Part shown: positions 1-11,611 of the stretch, piece by piece
Layout: every line of letters starts with the position of its first letter
Position numbering within the stretch: the first letter of the stretch is position 1
NCBI RefSeq assembly: GCF_005490985.1
Contig: NZ_CP027869.1
Span: 930,001 to 994,000 of the forward strand
Origin: Curtobacterium sp. SGAir0471
Lineage (GTDB): Bacteria; Actinomycetota; Actinomycetes; Actinomycetales; Microbacteriaceae
Length of the DNA: 64,000 bases
Direction of reading: 5' to 3'
The notes under the pieces: generated by a model
The model's database searches: none
Seen by the model: the letters and a program-made list of their open reading frames with translations, nothing else
What the model was told of the DNA's origin: nothing
Made by a program: the position numbers and the translations under genes

Positions 1-233
1 CGCTCGCCGATCCGTCCGACCACGACACCGGAGGGCACGTCGCCGATGAGCTCGCCGACCAGGATGAGCGCCGCGACGAAGCCCGCGAACGCCAGGCTGG
101 CGCCGAGGGAGTCCGCGGCGATCGGGATGATCGGGATGATCGCGCCCTCGCCGATCGCGAAGAGCGCCGCGGGCAGGAAGCCGGAGAGCAGGACGCCGCG
201 GCGGTCGAAGGCGTCGTTCGTGGTGCTGGTCAT
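1..233 (-). CDS. MFS transporter, N-terminal part (cut by window edge)
   Basis: Only the first ~77 codons lie in the window, starting with ATG at 233 and reading off the left edge. The protein begins [14 protein letters not shown] and continues into hydrophobic segments with [15 protein letters not shown] and a loop ending [10 protein letters not shown]. That is the usual transmembrane helix 1, helix 2 and basic loop 2-3 of a major facilitator superfamily transporter in the inner membrane. It is divergent from mnmA, with about 53 bp between the starts. The substrate cannot be inferred from this fragment. Confidence 0.75.
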   Translation of the reverse strand, partial: MTSTTNDAFDRRGVLLSGFLPAALFAIGEGAIIPIIPIAADSLGASLAFAGFVAALILVGELIGDVPSGVVVGRIGE

Positions 234-274
234 CGTCGAGCAACGGTACGCCTGGCCCGGTCGGGGGATGCGCT

Positions 275-280
275 TACCCT
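275..280 (+). promoter_or_regulatory. Candidate -10 box of a leaderless mnmA transcript
   Basis: TACCCT lies exactly 6 nt before the mnmA ATG, so transcription would start at or next to the start codon. A GGAGG at 281-285 is too close to the ATG to be a normal ribosome site. No convincing -35 box was seen. Confidence 0.35.
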
Positions 281-286
281 GGAGGC

Positions 287-1393
287 ATGCGTGTACTTGC
301 GGCGATGAGCGGTGGGGTCGACTCGGCGGTGGCCGCGGCGCGGGCCGTGGACGCCGGGCACGACGTGGTCGGCGTGCACCTGGCGCTGAGCCGGATGCCC
401 GGCACGCTCCGGACCGGCAGCCGCGGCTGCTGCACGATCGAGGACTCGATGGACGCGCAGCGGGCAGCCTCGGCGCTCGGGATCCCGTACTACGTGTGGG
501 ACTTCTCGGCGCGGTTCAAGGAGGACGTCGTCGACGACTTCGTCGCCGAGTACCAGGCCGGTCGGACCCCGAACCCCTGCATGCGGTGCAACGAGCGGAT
601 CAAGTTCGCGGCCCTGCTCGAGAAGGCGCTCGCCCTCGGGTTCGACGCCGTCTGCACGGGGCACTACGCCTCGATCGTGACCGGGGCCGACGGCGCGCGC
701 GAGCTGCACCGCTCGGCGGCGTGGGCGAAGGACCAGTCGTACGTGCTCGGCGTGCTGACGGCCGAGCAGCTCGAGCACGCGATGTTCCCGCTCGGTGCGA
801 CCCCGTCGAAGGACGAGGTCCGGGCCGAGGCCGCGGCGCGCGGACTCACGGTGGCGCAGAAGCCCGACTCGTACGACATCTGCTTCATCCCGGACGGGGA
901 CACCCGCGGGTGGCTGGCCGACCGCGTCGGTGCCGAGCCGGGGTCGGTCGTGGAGCGCGACGGCACCGTCGTCGGCGAGCACGAGGGCGCGACGGGCTAC
1001 ACGGTCGGCCAGCGGCGCGGGCTGCACCTCGGACGCCCGGCACCGGACGGCAAGCCGCGCTTCGTGCTCGAGATCCGGCCGAAGGACAACACCGTCGTCG
1101 TCGGACCGAAGGAGGCCCTCGACGTCCGGTCGATGGCCGGGTCCCGCTTCACCTGGGCGGGCACGGCGCCGATCGACCCGTCCGAGCCCTTCGCCTGCGA
1201 CGTGCAGATCCGGGCCCACGCCGACCCGGTGCCGGCGACGGCGCGGGTGGCCGACGGCGAGCTCGTGATCGACGTCGACGAGCCGTTGTCGGGGGTCGCT
1301 CCCGGGCAGACCGCGGTGGTCTACGTGGGGACCCGGGTGCTCGGCCAGTGCACGATCGACCGGACGGTGTCGGCGGTGCCCGCGGCCGTCTGA
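287..1393 (+). CDS. mnmA: tRNA-specific 2-thiouridylase MnmA
   Basis: MnmA adenylates and thiolates U34 in the wobble position of tRNA-Lys, -Glu and -Gln in the cytoplasm. The 368-residue length is normal for the family. The PP-loop SGGVDS is at residues 8-13. The catalytic cysteines are in the NPCMRC segment (Cys98) and in DICFIPDGD (Cys199). TGHYA follows at about 124-128, and a C-terminal beta-barrel region ends the protein. ATG at 287 gives the expected family N-terminus ([10 protein letters not shown]). It lies 89 bp upstream of ligA on the same strand, an order common in actinobacteria. Confidence 0.97.
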   Translation: MRVLAAMSGGVDSAVAAARAVDAGHDVVGVHLALSRMPGTLRTGSRGCCTIEDSMDAQRAASALGIPYYVWDFSARFKEDVVDDFVAEYQAGRTPNPCMRCNERIKFAALLEKALALGFDAVCTGHYASIVTGADGARELHRSAAWAKDQSYVLGVLTAEQLEHAMFPLGATPSKDEVRAEAAARGLTVAQKPDSYDICFIPDGDTRGWLADRVGAEPGSVVERDGTVVGEHEGATGYTVGQRRGLHLGRPAPDGKPRFVLEIRPKDNTVVVGPKEALDVRSMAGSRFTWAGTAPIDPSEPFACDVQIRAHADPVPATARVADGELVIDVDEPLSGVAPGQTAVVYVGTRVLGQCTIDRTVSAVPAAV

Positions 1394-1470
1394 GTCGGCT
1401 GCGCGCGGAGTGCTGCGTCCGCTGCGCCCGGGCCCTGGCGCCCGCTGCGCCCGGGGTCGGCGGTGCACGG

Positions 1471-1476
1471 TAGAAC
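1471..1476 (+). promoter_or_regulatory. Candidate -10 box of a leaderless ligA transcript
   Basis: TAGAAC ends 6 nt before the ligA ATG at 1483, the same spacing as at mnmA, DUF3097 and orn. No clear -35 box was found. Confidence 0.35.
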
Positions 1477-1479
1477 TGA

Positions 1480-3837
<2,358 letters not shown>

Positions 3838-3909
3838 ACGCGCGGTCGAGCAGCACGGCGGGCCGCGGCTCGCCGTGAGCGACGCGCCGCCGACCGCAGG
3901 CGAGCAGCC

Positions 3910-4039
3910 GCAGGACGCACCCAGTTCGAGGGACAAGTTGCAGGACGCATCCCCTCGCGAGCACATTCTCCTTACACTCGAAAGGGCATCAATCGTCGCC
4001 TGAGGGGGTCGACGACACGGCCTTCCCGGGGAGACCTGA
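3910..4039 (+). promoter_or_regulatory. Promoter region of the DUF1023 hydrolase, with a direct repeat
   Basis: The 202-bp gap after ligA holds two copies of GCAGGACGCAYCCC about 30 bp apart (3910 and 3940). A -10-like TACACT follows at 3973-3978, and a ribosome site GGGGAG at about 4029 precedes the TTG start. The direct repeats may be operator half-sites, which is an inference. Confidence 0.4.
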
Positions 4040-5419
4040 TTGCTGCTCATCGCCGCGGCCCTGCTACTCACCGCCTCGATGCACTCGATGGGAGTGGTCG
4101 AGGCCCCCGCCGTGCCCGGTCCGGAACCGCAGGGCGCGCGCACGGTCTCGCAGGTCGTCCTGCGCGAGGTCCCGTCGGCTCCGGTCGGTGCCCACGCCGT
4201 GGACGTCGACGCGCTGGCAGCGGCGCGGGGTACGGCGTTCCTCGACGCGCTCGGCACGGCCGGCCCGGACGACCTGGTGCGTGCCGACTCGGACGAGCAG
4301 GTGCTCGCGACCGCCCAGGACCGACCACCGACGGCCGTCTCGGTCGCACGGTGGTGGGGAGCGCTGGGCGCTGCGGCCCAGGAGCGTCTGGTCGCGTTCG
4401 CCCCGGCGGTCGTGGGCAACCTGGACGGGGTGCCGTACGACGTCCGTGACCGGGCCAACCGGAGCACCCTCGACGACGAGCTGGCCGACGACGCGGGTCG
4501 GACCACCGCCCGCACCGCGCTGCTCGAGCAGGTCCGGGACGCCCTGCGCCAGGAGCTCGGCGAGGGCCCGCGGCACCTGGTCGTCCTGGACACCCGCGAC
4601 ACCGGGCGAGCGGCCATCGCCGTCGGGGACCTGACGAGCGCCCGGGACGTCACGGTCGTCGTCCCGGGGATGTTCTTCACGGTGACCGGGCAGATGCACG
4701 ACTTCACGGACACCGCGAGCGACCTGTACGACGAGCAGACGGCGGTGTCGGCGCTCGCCGCGACCCGGACCGGTCGGGTCGCAGAGGACGCCTCGACGGA
4801 GGGCACGGCGGTGCTCGCGTGGATGGGCTACCGCACACCGGACATGTCCAACATCCTGTCGCTCGGACTCGCGCGCACCGGGGCGGACCGGCTCGAACGC
4901 CTCGTCGACGGCCTCGATGCCGTCCGCGGTGCCGACCGACCCCGGTTGAACGTCGTCGCGCACTCCTACGGGTCGACGACGGCGCTGATGGCCCTGGCGT
5001 CCGGGCGGGTGCAGGCGGACTCGCTCACGGTCTTCGGCTCACCGGGCAGCGACGTGCGGTCGGCCGCGGACCTCGCGGTCCGGACCGGTCAGGTCTACGT
5101 CGGCGACGCACACAGCGACCCGATCGCCGGCTCCGGGTACTTCGGCACCGACCCGGGATCCGCGGGGTTCGGGTCGACGCTCCTCGACCTGTCGGCGGAC
5201 ACCGTCGCGACGGACGCGGGCGTGTTCCGTCGACCCGTCGGCCACAACGACTACCTGAAGCCCGGGACGGCCTCGCTGCACGACGTCGCCCTCATCGGCA
5301 TCGGACGCGGGGACCTCGTCCGGCACCAGGCTCGTCGCGGCCAGGGTGGCGGCGGCAGCGCGCAGTCCATGCCCGACATGTACCTCCTGCGTCCCCAGGA
5401 CCTGCACCCCCGCGACTGA
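4040..5419 (+). CDS. Exported alpha/beta hydrolase, DUF1023 family
   Basis: A 459-residue member of the actinobacterial DUF1023 alpha/beta hydrolase family, whose substrate is not established. The start is TTG with GGGGAG seven bases upstream. It gives a short hydrophobic N-terminus (MLLIAAALLLTASM) that looks like a signal or anchor. The core contains VVVPGMFFTVTGQMHDF (oxyanion-hole region), the nucleophile elbow VVAHSYGSTTAL with Ser309, FGSPGSDV, and the acid/His region DAHSDPIAGSGYFG...GHNDYL. It stands alone between ligA and the penicillin-binding protein gene. A role outside the membrane is inferred from the hydrophobic start only. Confidence 0.85.
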   Translation: MLLIAAALLLTASMHSMGVVEAPAVPGPEPQGARTVSQVVLREVPSAPVGAHAVDVDALAAARGTAFLDALGTAGPDDLVRADSDEQVLATAQDRPPTAVSVARWWGALGAAAQERLVAFAPAVVGNLDGVPYDVRDRANRSTLDDELADDAGRTTARTALLEQVRDALRQELGEGPRHLVVLDTRDTGRAAIAVGDLTSARDVTVVVPGMFFTVTGQMHDFTDTASDLYDEQTAVSALAATRTGRVAEDASTEGTAVLAWMGYRTPDMSNILSLGLARTGADRLERLVDGLDAVRGADRPRLNVVAHSYGSTTALMALASGRVQADSLTVFGSPGSDVRSAADLAVRTGQVYVGDAHSDPIAGSGYFGTDPGSAGFGSTLLDLSADTVATDAGVFRRPVGHNDYLKPGTASLHDVALIGIGRGDLVRHQARRGQGGGGSAQSMPDMYLLRPQDLHPRD

Positions 5420-5551
5420 CGGCCGGGGTCCGGGGTCGCGCTCGTCCCGATGACGGCCTGTCGGCATCCCTGTGGACGTTCCTGTGCGCCGCCGCAGCCC
5501 CCGACCGTTCCACGGCAGAACGACCCCAGTCCCGACCCGTACCGTGCCGCC

Positions 5552-7984
5552 ATGCGTGCGATGCGGTGGACCGGTGCCCTCACGACCTTCGTCGCCATGT
5601 CCGGCCTCGCGGGCCTGCTGGTGGCGGTCGCGGTGACCCCGGCGGTCGCCGTCGCGGGCGAGGGCGCCTCCGGCGCGGTGTCGTTCTTCGAGGACCTGCC
5701 GAGCTACCTCGACATCCAGACCCCGCAGCAGGTGTCGTCGGTCTACGCCACGAAGGACGGGCAGCAGGTCAAGATCGCCTCGTTCTACGCGGAGAACCGC
5801 ACCGACGTCGCGTCGAACGCGATGGCCGACTCGCTCAAGCGCGCCGCTATCGACACCGAGGACCCGCGGTTCGAGGACGAGGGCGGCATCGACGTCCTCG
5901 GGACCGTCCGCGGCGTCGCGGCGACCGTCGTCGGCGGCGACGTGCAGGGCGGGTCGAGCATCACGCAGCAGTACGTGAAGAACGTCCTCGTGCAGCAGTG
6001 CGAACAGCTCACCGGTTCGGACGCTGCGGCCACCAAGGCGAAGATCGCGGCGTGCTACCAGGACGCCGCGGGGGTGACGCCGCAGCGCAAGCTGCAGGAG
6101 ATGCGCTACGCCATCGCGGTGGACAAGAAGTACACGAAGGACCAGGTCCTCACCGGCTACCTGAACCTCGTCGGGCTCGGTGGCCGCGTCTACGGCGCCG
6201 AGGCGGGTGCCGAGTACTACTTCGGCGTGCACGCGAAGGACCTGTCGCTCCCACAGTCCGCGACGCTCGTCGCGATCCTCAACAACCCCGCCAACCTGCG
6301 CATCGACGAGCCGGACGACAAGGACAACGGCGCCGCGAACGGCTACGCCGCCACGAAGGCCCGGCGGGACTACGTCCTGCAGCGCATGTACGTCCACCAC
6401 GACATCTCGAAGGCGCAGCTCGACCAGGCGAAGGCCACCCCGATCACGCCGCACGTCACCGACACTGCGAACGGGTGCTCGGCGGCGGCGAGTGCGTACG
6501 ACGCCGGGTACTTCTGTGACTACGTCCGCGACCAGGTGCTGCAGGACCCGGCCTTCGGCAAGACCGCGGCGGAGCGCATCGAGACCCTCGACACGAAGGG
6601 CCTCGAGATCCACACGTCGCTCGACCTCGACCTGCAGGCCCAGGCCCAGTCGGCGCTCTCGTCGTACGTCCCGACGACGATGGCCGGTGTCGACCTGGGC
6701 GGCACGAACGTCACCGTGGAGCCGGGGACGGGTCGGGTGCTCTCCATGGTGCAGAACACCACGTACACGCAGAGCGACAACGCGGGCCCCGGCGCGACCG
6801 CCATCGACTACAACGCCGACACCGCGTACGGCAACTCCGGTGGGTTCCAGACCGGCTCCACCTACAAGGTCTTCACCCTGGCGGAGTGGCTCGCCTCCGG
6901 ACACACCCTGTCCGAGTCGGTGCCGACGGGGGAGCACCTGTTCCAGCAGTCCGAGTTCACGAACTCGTGCGAGGCGCTCGGCGGGTCCCCGTGGCCGGTC
7001 TCGAACGCCGAGGCCGTCCCGGCGAGCATGAGCGTCCAGGCGGCGACCTCGGAGTCGATCAACACCGCGTTCGGGGCGATGGCGAAGCAGCTCGACCTCT
7101 GCAAGATCAAGGACCTCGCGCAGGCGATGGGCATCCACCAGGCGGACGGCTCCGCTCCGGCGTCGAACCCGGCGTCCGTGCTCGGCACCAACCCGCTCTC
7201 GCCGATCGACCTGGCCGAGGCGTACGCCGGCTTCGCGAACGGCGGCGTCGTGTGCACGCCGACCGTGATCGACTCGGTGCGCGAGGCCGACGGCACCACG
7301 ATCACACCCAGCCCGTCGAGCTGCACCCGTGGTGTCTCCGCCGAGGTCGCCGGGACGGTCGACTACGCGCTGCAGGGCGTGCTGACCGGCAGCGGCACCG
7401 CGGCGTCGGCGAACCCGGGTGACGCCACCCCGAAGTTCGCCAAGACCGGCACGACCGACGCCGACACGCAGAACTGGCTCGTCACGTCGAGCACGAAGTA
7501 CACGAACGCGACGTGGATCGGCAACGTCACCGGACTGGTCGGCCTGGCGAACGTCTCGTTCCCGCACGGCACGACCGGGTACAGCGCGAAGTTCGGCGTC
7601 GGCCGCTCGATGATGTCCTGGCTCGACCAGCGGTACGGCGGAGGGACGCTGCCCGAGCCGGACCCGGCGATGATCGGTTCCGCACCGCGGTCCACCGGAG
7701 GAACGGCGTCGGGTGCGGCGACCGGCGGGGACCCGTCGGCGCCGGGGACGAGTGCTCAGGGGCAGCCGGCCCAGGGTCAGCCGGCCCAGGGACAGCCGGC
7801 CCAGGGACAGGCAGCTCAGGGGTCCTCGGGTACGGGCACGACGGCGGGCACGCCCGCTCAGGGCGGCGCCGCCGGATCCGGGTCGCAACCGGGCACGGGC
7901 ACCGGCGGGACGTCGACCGGGACGGGTGGTGCCCAGGGGACGTCGGCGGGCGGCACGACCCAGCAGCCGCCGGCGCACGGCTAG
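5552..7984 (+). CDS. Class A penicillin-binding protein (glycosyltransferase/transpeptidase)
   Basis: A bifunctional peptidoglycan synthase, about 810 residues from the preferred ATG at 5552 (an upstream in-frame ATG at 5450 would add 34 unlikely residues). After one N-terminal membrane helix comes the GT51 glycosyltransferase, with EDPRFEDEGGID (~102) and GGSSITQQYVKN. The transpeptidase carries the nucleophile motif STYK (Ser436), SIN in the SESIN segment, and KTGT (Lys631). The C-terminal ~110 residues are Gly/Ser/Gln/Ala-rich with several tandem QGQPA repeats, a likely wall-spanning tail. It is followed by a 22-bp-stem hairpin and then gatCAB. Confidence 0.93.
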   Translation: MRAMRWTGALTTFVAMSGLAGLLVAVAVTPAVAVAGEGASGAVSFFEDLPSYLDIQTPQQVSSVYATKDGQQVKIASFYAENRTDVASNAMADSLKRAAIDTEDPRFEDEGGIDVLGTVRGVAATVVGGDVQGGSSITQQYVKNVLVQQCEQLTGSDAAATKAKIAACYQDAAGVTPQRKLQEMRYAIAVDKKYTKDQVLTGYLNLVGLGGRVYGAEAGAEYYFGVHAKDLSLPQSATLVAILNNPANLRIDEPDDKDNGAANGYAATKARRDYVLQRMYVHHDISKAQLDQAKATPITPHVTDTANGCSAAASAYDAGYFCDYVRDQVLQDPAFGKTAAERIETLDTKGLEIHTSLDLDLQAQAQSALSSYVPTTMAGVDLGGTNVTVEPGTGRVLSMVQNTTYTQSDNAGPGATAIDYNADTAYGNSGGFQTGSTYKVFTLAEWLASGHTLSESVPTGEHLFQQSEFTNSCEALGGSPWPVSNAEAVPASMSVQAATSESINTAFGAMAKQLDLCKIKDLAQAMGIHQADGSAPASNPASVLGTNPLSPIDLAEAYAGFANGGVVCTPTVIDSVREADGTTITPSPSSCTRGVSAEVAGTVDYALQGVLTGSGTAASANPGDATPKFAKTGTTDADTQNWLVTSSTKYTNATWIGNVTGLVGLANVSFPHGTTGYSAKFGVGRSMMSWLDQRYGGGTLPEPDPAMIGSAPRSTGGTASGAATGGDPSAPGTSAQGQPAQGQPAQGQPAQGQAAQGSSGTGTTAGTPAQGGAAGSGSQPGTGTGGTSTGTGGAQGTSAGGTTQQPPAHG

Positions 7985-8006
7985 GTGACGACGACCAGGA
8001 GGTGAC

Positions 8007-8057
8007 GGTCTGGAGGCCCGGTGCCGGTCCGCCCGACCGGCACCGGGCCTCCAGACC
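8007..8057. terminator. 22-bp perfect hairpin after the PBP gene (GGAGGC family)
   Basis: Perfect inverted repeat, arms 8007-8028 and 8036-8057, loop of 7 nt. The arm begins GGTCTGGAGGCCCGG. There is no T tract. It belongs to the recurring GGAGGC...GCCTCC palindrome family of this window and sits just after a stop codon, so termination or 3'-end protection is likely. Confidence 0.75.
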
Positions 8058-8106
8058 GGTTCTCCACAGCCCCGGTCACCGTGGCACCGCCGCCGGACAC
8101 GGCCAA

Positions 8107-8112
8107 TAGACT
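8107..8112 (+). promoter_or_regulatory. Candidate -10 box for gatCAB
   Basis: TAGACT lies 34 bp upstream of the gatC ATG, in the gap after the hairpin. It is identical to the -10 box proposed before the TPP riboswitch. The -35 is not evident. Confidence 0.4.
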
Positions 8113-8146
8113 GGTGCGCATTCCACGAACCGATCGACGGAGCACC

Positions 8147-8446
8147 ATGCCTGACATCACGAGCGAGCAGGTCGCCCACCTGGCGAACCTCGCACGTATC
8201 GCACTCACGCCCGACGAGATCGAGAAGCTGACCGGGGAGCTGTCGCACATCGTCGAGAGCGTCGCCAAGGTCGCCGAGGTCGCGACCGACGACGTCCCGG
8301 CGACGAGCCACCCGGTGCCGCTCGGCAACGTCACCCGACCCGACGTGGTGGGGCAGACGCTGACCCAGGAGCAGGCGCTCTCCGGTGCGCCCGACTCCGA
8401 CGGCGAACGGTTCCGCGTGACGGCCATCCTGGGAGAAGAGCAGTGA
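8147..8446 (+). CDS. gatC: Asp-tRNA(Asn)/Glu-tRNA(Gln) amidotransferase subunit C
   Basis: A small (99-residue) GatC subunit that wraps and stabilises the GatA-GatB complex. It has the family opening [23 protein letters not shown] and ends in a tail with [22 protein letters not shown] at 8147 is chosen because it starts directly at the conserved domain. An upstream in-frame start at 8021 would run through the hairpin. Its stop overlaps the gatA GTG by 4 bp, which indicates translational coupling. Confidence 0.95.
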   Translation: MPDITSEQVAHLANLARIALTPDEIEKLTGELSHIVESVAKVAEVATDDVPATSHPVPLGNVTRPDVVGQTLTQEQALSGAPDSDGERFRVTAILGEEQ

Positions 8447-9990
8447 CCGACGACCTGACCCGCCTCAGCGCGGCCGCCCTCGCCGACGCCCTCGTCGCGC
8501 GCGACGTCTCGAGCGTCGAGGCCACCCAGGCCCACCTCGACCGGATCGCAGCGGTCGACGGCGACGTGCACGCGTTCCTGCACGTCAACGAGAACGCCCT
8601 GGCGGCGGCGAAGTCGATCGACTCGCGCCGTGCCGCGGGCGACGACCTCGGCGCGCTCGCCGGCGTGCCGATCGCGATCAAGGACGTCCTGTGCACGCAG
8701 GACATGCCGACGACCTCGGGGTCGAAGATCCTCGAGGGCTGGCGACCGCCCTACGACGCCACCCCGGTCGCCAAGCTCCGCGCCGCCGGCCTCGTGCCGC
8801 TCGGCAAGACGAACATGGACGAGTTCGCGATGGGCTCGACGACCGAGTTCTCGGCCTACGGTCCGACCCGCAACCCGTGGGACCTCGACCGGATCCCCGG
8901 CGGGTCCGGCGGTGGTTCGGCCGCCGCGGTCGCCGCGCACGAGGCGCCCTTCGCCCTCGGGTCCGACACCGGTGGCTCGATCCGCCAGCCGGGTGCGGTC
9001 ACGGGCACGGTCGGGGTGAAGCCGACCTACGGCGGGGTCAGCCGCTACGGTGCGATCGCGCTCGCGTCGTCGCTCGACCAGATCGGACCGGTGTCGCGCA
9101 CCGTCCTCGACGCCGCGCTCCTGCACGACGTCATCGGTGGGCACGACCCGAAGGACTCGACGTCCATCCCGGACGCCTGGCCGTCGATGGCCGCAGCTGC
9201 GCGCGAGGGTCTGCAGGCCGACACGCTCCGAGGGCTCAAGGTCGGCATCGTCAAGGAGCTCGCTGGTGGCGAGGGCTTCCAGGCCGGCGTCACGCAGCGC
9301 TTCCAGGAGACGGTGGCGATCCTCGAGCAGGCGGGTGCAGAGGTCGTCGAGATCGACGCGCCGTCGTTCGCGTACGCCATCAGCGCGTACTACCTGATCC
9401 TGCCGGCCGAGGCCTCGTCGAACCTCGCGAAGTTCGACTCGGTGCGCTTCGGCCTGCGCGTCACGCCCGAGGGTGGCGCCACGGTCGAGGACGTCATGGC
9501 CGCGACGCGCGAGGCCGGGTTCGGCCCCGAGGTGAAGCGTCGCATCATCCTCGGCACCTACGCGCTCAGCGCCGGGTACTACGACGCCTACTACGGGTCC
9601 GCGCAGAAGGTCCGCACGCTGGTGCAGCGCGACTTCGCGGCCGCGTTCGACCAGGTCGACCTGCTCATCAGCCCGTCGGCACCCACGACGGCCTTCCCGC
9701 TGGGGGAGCGCCTCGACGACCCGCTGTCGATGTACCTCAACGACCTCACGACGATCCCGGCGAACCTCGCCGGCGTCCCCGGCATGAGCATCCCGAACGG
9801 CCTCGCGCCCGAGGACTCGCTGCCGACCGGTGTGCAGCTCATGGCCCCGCAGCGCGAGGACGCCCGGCTGTACCGGTACGGCGCCGCGCTCGAGCGCCTG
9901 CTCGAGCAGCAGTGGGGTCGCCCGCTCATCGACAGCATCCCGGACCTCGACCAGTCTCAGCAGTCCGCTGCGCAGGAAGGTGTGATCTGA
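8443..9990 (+). CDS. gatA: Asp-tRNA(Asn)/Glu-tRNA(Gln) amidotransferase subunit A
   Basis: The amidase subunit that releases ammonia from glutamine for transamidation of mischarged Glu-tRNA(Gln) and Asp-tRNA(Asn). At 515 residues it has normal length. The Ser-cis-Ser-Lys triad is complete: Lys80 in GVPIAIKD, cis-Ser155 in GGSGGGSA, and nucleophile Ser179 in DTGGSIRQP. The start is GTG at 8443, overlapping the gatC stop. The gene ends TGATG with the gatB ATG. The presence of GatCAB implies that the organism makes Gln-tRNA and/or Asn-tRNA indirectly. Confidence 0.97.
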   Translation: MTDDLTRLSAAALADALVARDVSSVEATQAHLDRIAAVDGDVHAFLHVNENALAAAKSIDSRRAAGDDLGALAGVPIAIKDVLCTQDMPTTSGSKILEGWRPPYDATPVAKLRAAGLVPLGKTNMDEFAMGSTTEFSAYGPTRNPWDLDRIPGGSGGGSAAAVAAHEAPFALGSDTGGSIRQPGAVTGTVGVKPTYGGVSRYGAIALASSLDQIGPVSRTVLDAALLHDVIGGHDPKDSTSIPDAWPSMAAAAREGLQADTLRGLKVGIVKELAGGEGFQAGVTQRFQETVAILEQAGAEVVEIDAPSFAYAISAYYLILPAEASSNLAKFDSVRFGLRVTPEGGATVEDVMAATREAGFGPEVKRRIILGTYALSAGYYDAYYGSAQKVRTLVQRDFAAAFDQVDLLISPSAPTTAFPLGERLDDPLSMYLNDLTTIPANLAGVPGMSIPNGLAPEDSLPTGVQLMAPQREDARLYRYGAALERLLEQQWGRPLIDSIPDLDQSQQSAAQEGVI

Positions 9991-11495
9991 TGGCGCAGAA
10001 GGACGCGCTGATGGACTTCGACGAGGCGCTCGAGCGCTTCGAGCCGGTGCTCGGCTTCGAGGTCCACGTCGAGCTCGCGACGAAGACCAAGATGTTCTCG
10101 GATGCCCCGAACTTCTTCGGCGGCGAGCCCAACACGAACGTGACCCCGGTCGACCTCGGCCTGCCCGGGTCGCTGCCGGTCGTGAACGAGCAGGCCGTGC
10201 GGTACTCGATCCAGCTCGGGCTCGCGCTCGGCTGCTCGATCGCCGAGTCCTCGCGGTTCGCCCGGAAGAACTACTACTACCCGGACAACCCGAAGAACTA
10301 CCAGATCTCGCAGTACGACGAGCCGATCGCGTTCGAGGGCGAGGTCGAGGTCGAACTGGCCGACGGGACCATCTTCCAGGTGCCGATCGAGCGCGCCCAC
10401 ATGGAGGAGGACGCCGGCAAGCTGACGCACGTCGGCGGTGCCACGGGCCGCATCCAGGGCGCCGAGTACTCGCTCGTCGACTACAACCGCGCCGGTGTCC
10501 CGCTGGTCGAGATCGTCACGAAGCCGATCTTCGGCGCGAAGGACCGCGCCCCGGAGCTCGGTGCCGCGTACGTCCAGGTCATCCGCGACCTCGTCCGCGC
10601 GCTCGGCGTCTCCGAGGCCCGCATGGAACGCGGCAACCTGCGCTGCGACGCGAACATCTCGCTGCGCCCCTGGGGGCAGGAGGAGCTCGGTACCCGCACC
10701 GAGACGAAGAACGTCAACTCGTTCCGCGCCGTCGAGCGCGCCATCCGCTACGAGATCCAGCGCCAGGCCGCGATCCTCGCCGCGGGTGGCGCGATCACGC
10801 AGGAGACGCGCCACTGGCACGAGGACACCGGCCGCACCTCGGCCGGCCGCCCGAAGTCGGACGCGGACGACTACCGGTACTTCCCGGAGCCCGACCTGCT
10901 GCCGGTCGTGCCGGACCCGGCCGTGGTCGAGGAGCTCCGGGCATCCCTGCCCGAGGCACCCGTCGCACGTCGCCGTCGACTGAAGGGCGAGTGGGGCTTC
11001 AGCGACCTCGAGTTCCAGGACGTCGTCAACGGCGGGCTGCTCGACGAGGTCGAGGCGACCGTGGCCGCCGGTGCCTCCTCGCAGGCTGCCCGCAAGTGGT
11101 GGACGGGCGAGATCAGCCGCGTCGCGAACGCGCAGGACACCACGCCCGGTGACCTCGTCTCGCCGCAGCACGTCGCCGAGACCATCGCGCTCGTCGAGTC
11201 CGGTGATCTGACCGACCGCCTGGCGCGCCAGGTGCTCGAGGGTGTCATCGCGGGCGAGGGCTCCCCGGCGCAGGTCGTCGAGGCCCGTGGGCTGAAGGTC
11301 GTGTCGGACGACTCCGCGCTGACCGCTGCCGTGGACCAGGCACTCGCCGCCCAGCCGGACGTCCTCGCCAAGATCCGTGACGGCAAGGTCCAGGCAGCCG
11401 GCGCGGTCATCGGTGCCGTCATGAAGGCCATGCAGGGCCAGGCCGACGCCGCACGTGTCCGTGAGCTGGTGCTGGAGCGCGCGCAGCAGTCGTAG
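9990..11495 (+). CDS. gatB: Asp-tRNA(Asn)/Glu-tRNA(Gln) amidotransferase subunit B
   Basis: The 501-residue GatB kinase and tRNA-binding subunit, which phosphorylates the tRNA-bound Glu/Asp and passes it to the ammonia channel. The N-terminal cradle has [16 protein letters not shown] and [32 protein letters not shown] follows in the middle. The C-terminal YqeY-like helical domain (~350-500) ends [14 protein letters not shown]. It is the last gene of gatCAB and is followed at 11 bp by a strong hairpin. Confidence 0.97.
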   Translation: MAQKDALMDFDEALERFEPVLGFEVHVELATKTKMFSDAPNFFGGEPNTNVTPVDLGLPGSLPVVNEQAVRYSIQLGLALGCSIAESSRFARKNYYYPDNPKNYQISQYDEPIAFEGEVEVELADGTIFQVPIERAHMEEDAGKLTHVGGATGRIQGAEYSLVDYNRAGVPLVEIVTKPIFGAKDRAPELGAAYVQVIRDLVRALGVSEARMERGNLRCDANISLRPWGQEELGTRTETKNVNSFRAVERAIRYEIQRQAAILAAGGAITQETRHWHEDTGRTSAGRPKSDADDYRYFPEPDLLPVVPDPAVVEELRASLPEAPVARRRRLKGEWGFSDLEFQDVVNGGLLDEVEATVAAGASSQAARKWWTGEISRVANAQDTTPGDLVSPQHVAETIALVESGDLTDRLARQVLEGVIAGEGSPAQVVEARGLKVVSDDSALTAAVDQALAAQPDVLAKIRDGKVQAAGAVIGAVMKAMQGQADAARVRELVLERAQQS

Positions 11496-11505
11496 ACCGA
11501 CCGCC

Positions 11506-11556
11506 CGACGGACGGGAGGCACAGGGCGGACCTCGCCACGTGCCTCCCGTCCGTCG
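11506..11556. terminator. 16-bp-stem hairpin after gatB (GGAGGC family)
   Basis: Perfect arms 11506-11521 and 11541-11556 (CGACGGACGGGAGGCA and its complement) with a 19-nt loop. It lies directly after the gatB stop and has no T tract. Confidence 0.75.
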
Positions 11557-11611
11557 TCGTGCCGGTCCGCGATCCTGGGGACGCGTCAGCGACCCGGTGA
11601 CAGGATGAGGA

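Noticed and set aside
5450..5551. Earlier start for the penicillin-binding protein
   Set aside because: The added residues (Cys/Pro/Arg-rich) do not resemble the family. The ATG at 5552 leads straight into the membrane helix.
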